The position numbers and the translations under genes were made by a program. A DNA stretch of 7,940 nt from DATBFU01 sp046735265 (GTDB lineage: Bacteria; Acidobacteriota; Thermoanaerobaculia; UBA5066; Gp7-AA6): the NCBI GenBank assembly GCA_046735265.1, contig JBKPSZ010000257.1, positions 1 through 7,940 of the forward strand, in the 5' to 3' direction. Within the stretch, counting starts at the first letter, position 1. Each line of letters opens with the position of its first letter. The notes beneath the pieces were generated by a model. It made no database searches, had not been told where the DNA came from, and was given only the letters and a program-made list of their open reading frames with translations. Of the stretch, positions 5,643 to 7,940 are shown piece by piece.

Positions 5643-7940
5643 TTACGAGAGGAGCGTTCCCTCCCGCGTCACCGAGAGCGAGGCCTGAGCCTCGGGCGGA
5701 ATCGCCAGGAGCTTTTCGAGGACCTTCTTCGGCGTCGACGTCTCGCCGGCGGAGGCGTCGAGGTTGACCTCGAAACGCAGACGCGCGCCGGAGGCGTCCG
5801 TGTCGAGCGACAGGGCCTGGAGGGCGGGAACGCGGTCGCGCCACTGCCCGGCGATCGCCTCGGTGGCTCGTCCGATCTGCTCCGCGTCGTCGAGACGAAC
5901 GGAGTAACGGGCGCCCTTCACGGCTCGCGAGAGAGGCGCTTCTCCCGCCGGGAGGAGGCGCACGTCGAGCACCGCGACTCCGGGCGGCAGCTTCGAGTTG
6001 ATCCGTTCCGAGGCGTCGTCGCCGAAGGGCGCCGTGCCCTCCGCCTCGAAGACTTCCTCGCGGCTCTCGATCCCGAGCGCGAGCGCCGGGCCCATCGAGA
6101 GCTTCATGTGCGGGTTGAAGCCCTCCGAATACCGCGCCGGCAAACCCGCGGCCCGAATCGCACGCTCGAGGACGTCCATCGTGTTTCGGTGCGAGAGGAA
6201 GCGCGCGTCCCCCCGCTTTTCGAAGGTGATCCGGTGGCGGAAGACGCGGTCGCCCTGCGCCGGGAGGCGCCGCGCCGCCGAAGGAAGGTCCGGCATCGCC
6301 TTCTGGCGATAGGCGGCGCCCTTGGCCGGCTCGCGGTAGGCCGCGGGATCGTTCGGAGCGGCGACAGCGGCGTCGATCGTGGGCAACGATCCCGCCATCG
6401 GTCGCGCGAGCACCGTGTCCTCGCCGTTTCCCGGCACGCCGCAGGCGTAGCAGTGCCCCCACTTGCAGTCCTCGGTCCGCATCTCCTTCTTCGCCTTGAT
6501 GAGCTCGATGCCGAGCCAGCGCTTCACGATCGAGACGTCGAGGACGTCCCAGGGTAGGACCTCGTCCAGCGCGTACTCGCGCAGGTACAACTCCTTCGGA
6601 ATTCCTTGCGCCTCGAAGGCGCGCATCCAGAGGTCGTGGCGGAAGTGCTCGGTCCATCCGTCGAAGCGGACGCCCGATTTCCAGGCCGTGTGGAGCACGC
6701 TTCCCATCCGACGGTCCCCGCGAGAGAGCGCGCACTCGATCTCGGCTTCGCGCGGCTCATGCCACTTCATCCTCGCGCCGCGCACGCGTCGGAACTTCTC
6801 CTTCAAGTACGCGAGCTTGCGCTCGAGCGTCTCGACGCCGTCGAACGGGGCCCACTGGAACGGCGTCCACGATTTCGGCACGAACGATCCGACCGAGACG
6901 TTCACCTGCTTGCGGCCGTGCTTCCGACCCTGGGCGAGGATCCCTTCGACGAGCGTCACGAGCTCATCGAGGTCCGATTCGGTCTCCGTCGGGAGCCCGA
7001 TCATCGTGTACACCTTGATCAAGTCCCAGCCGCGCGCGAAGGCGACGTCGGCCGCCGCGATCATGTCGACGTTGGTGAAGGTCTTGTTGATGACCCGGCG
7101 CAGCCGGTCCGATCCGGTCTCCGGCGCGAAAGTGAAGCCGGACTTGCGAACCTCCGAGACGGCGTCGGCGAGGCCGACGGAGAAAGCCTCGGCGCGCAGC
7201 GAAGGCAGCGAGATCGAGACGCGGCGGTCCGAGAGCTGCGGCGCGAGACACTTCACGAGCGGCTCGATCTGCGAGTAGTCGGCCGTCGAGAGCGACAGCA
7301 GCCCCACCTCGCTCCACCCCGACTCCGCGATGAACTTCGTCGTCATGGACGCGACGTCCGAGGGGTCGAGCTCGCGCACCGGCCGGTACCAGTAGCCGGC
7401 CTGGCAGAAGCGGCAGCCCTGCGTGCAGCCGCGCATGACCTCGAGGCCGAGGCGGTCCTGGACGATCTCGACCGAGGGCACCATGGGCTTGTCCGGGTAG
7501 TAGTCGGGCTTCAAGACCGGCACCCAGGTGCGCCGCGCCCGCTCGGGAGCGCGCGGGTCGTTGCGCGTAATCGCGGCGATGCGCCCGTCCTCGTGATGCG
7601 TCACGTCGTAGAAAGACGGGATGTAGATCCCGTCGATCGCGGCGAGGCGCGCGAGAACCTCTCGCCTCGCTTCCTTCTCCCGCCGCCCTTTCGCGACCGC
7701 CTCGAGCACCGTCGGAAGAGCCTCTTCCGCGTCGCCGATCAGGAAGGCGTCGAAGAAGTCCGCGATCGGCTCGGGGTTCGCCGTGCAGGGTCCGCCGCCG
7801 AGCACAATCGGATCGGTCTCGCGGCGATCGCGCTGCCAGACCGGCAGGCCCGCGAGTTCGAGCATGTTCAGGATGTTCGAGTAGTTCAGCTCCGCCTGGA
7901 GCGAGAAGCCGAGCACGTCGAAGTCCGCGACCGGGGCGAA
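5643..7940 (-). CDS. B12-binding-type radical SAM protein fused to DUF2344 (TIGR03960/TIGR03936-like), N-terminus beyond window
   Basis: The frame is open to the last base, so the true start lies past the right edge; 765 residues are visible, numbered here from 7940. The end of a B12-binding-like domain comes first (VLGFSLQAELNYSNILNMLE at about 9-28, IVLGGGPCTANPEPI, FLIGDAEEALP). The radical SAM core follows, with its 4Fe-4S motif CTQGCRFC (C172, C176, C179), FAPETGSDRLRRVINK near 271-286 and YTMIGLPTETESDL near 311-324. A second cysteine group, DCKWGHCYACG (C492, C497, C500), lies between the radical SAM part and the DUF2344 domain at about 566-763 (FEKRGDARFLSHRNTMDVLE, then YSEGFNPHMKLSMGPALALG). 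In many bacteria the last domain is a separate protein. The family belongs to the uncharacterised radical SAM enzymes, so the reaction and substrate are unknown to me. The gene converges on the S9 remnant, 18 bp from its stop, with no obvious terminator between. Confidence 0.93.
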   Translation of the reverse strand, partial: FAPVADFDVLGFSLQAELNYSNILNMLELAGLPVWQRDRRETDPIVLGGGPCTANPEPIADFFDAFLIGDAEEALPTVLEAVAKGRREKEARREVLARLAAIDGIYIPSFYDVTHHEDGRIAAITRNDPRAPERARRTWVPVLKPDYYPDKPMVPSVEIVQDRLGLEVMRGCTQGCRFCQAGYWYRPVRELDPSDVASMTTKFIAESGWSEVGLLSLSTADYSQIEPLVKCLAPQLSDRRVSISLPSLRAEAFSVGLADAVSEVRKSGFTFAPETGSDRLRRVINKTFTNVDMIAAADVAFARGWDLIKVYTMIGLPTETESDLDELVTLVEGILAQGRKHGRKQVNVSVGSFVPKSWTPFQWAPFDGVETLERKLAYLKEKFRRVRGARMKWHEPREAEIECALSRGDRRMGSVLHTAWKSGVRFDGWTEHFRHDLWMRAFEAQGIPKELYLREYALDEVLPWDVLDVSIVKRWLGIELIKAKKEMRTEDCKWGHCYACGVPGNGEDTVLARPMAGSLPTIDAAVAAPNDPAAYREPAKGAAYRQKAMPDLPSAARRLPAQGDRVFRHRITFEKRGDARFLSHRNTMDVLERAIRAAGLPARYSEGFNPHMKLSMGPALALGIESREEVFEAEGTAPFGDDASERINSKLPPGVAVLDVRLLPAGEAPLSRAVKGARYSVRLDDAEQIGRATEAIAGQWRDRVPALQALSLDTDASGARLRFEVNLDASAGETSTPKKVLEKLLAIPPEAQASLSVTREGTLLS

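Noticed and set aside
5398..6735. Minus-strand 445-codon open frame inside the radical SAM gene
   Set aside because: Arg-rich shadow in another frame of the strongly supported radical SAM/DUF2344 gene.

Overview
The window reads as one end of a metagenome or draft-genome contig from a GC-rich bacterium (roughly two thirds G+C by eye). The best taxonomic hint is a secreted parallel beta-helix protein carrying an N-terminal CSLREA-type motif and a C-terminal domain opening with 'YHTLAPCRLADTR'. From general knowledge this combination is common in Acidobacteriota (Thermoanaerobaculia-like) and related environmental lineages. This is an inference; there is no rRNA or marker gene to confirm it. 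The first 47 bases are not genomic: they are the tail of an Illumina P5 primer, a 10-base index and the Nextera read-1 transposase adapter. The neighbouring transporter gene is therefore truncated artificially.

Layout, left to right. On the minus strand lie an MFS transporter N-terminus (48-308), a GNAT acetyltransferase (305-727), a 98-bp spacer with two inverted arrays of 7-bp repeats, two tandem paralogous secreted beta-helix proteins (826-2616 and 2660-4708) and a QueD/PTPS-family protein (4756-5139). These five genes run in the same direction with spacings of -3, 98, 43 and 47 bp and could be co-transcribed from the QueD-like gene downwards. A 102-bp divergent spacer with a plausible plus-strand promoter follows. 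Next is a gutted S9-family peptidase (5242-5624, plus strand), of which only the N-terminal and C-terminal ends remain, in different frames. The window ends with a large minus-strand B12-binding/radical SAM protein fused to a DUF2344 domain (5643-7940), whose N-terminus runs off the right edge.

Functionally this looks like a mixed chromosomal region: cell-surface or secreted beta-helix proteins, housekeeping-type enzymes and a decayed peptidase. No mobile element, CRISPR array, RNA gene or toxin/defence system was seen. The points most worth a second look are the QueD-like protein lacking the catalytic Cys and His, the inverted heptad arrays at the end of the second beta-helix gene, the tandem beta-helix pair that differs by one C-terminal domain, and the internally deleted peptidase gene. 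I found no convincing previously undescribed multi-gene system.
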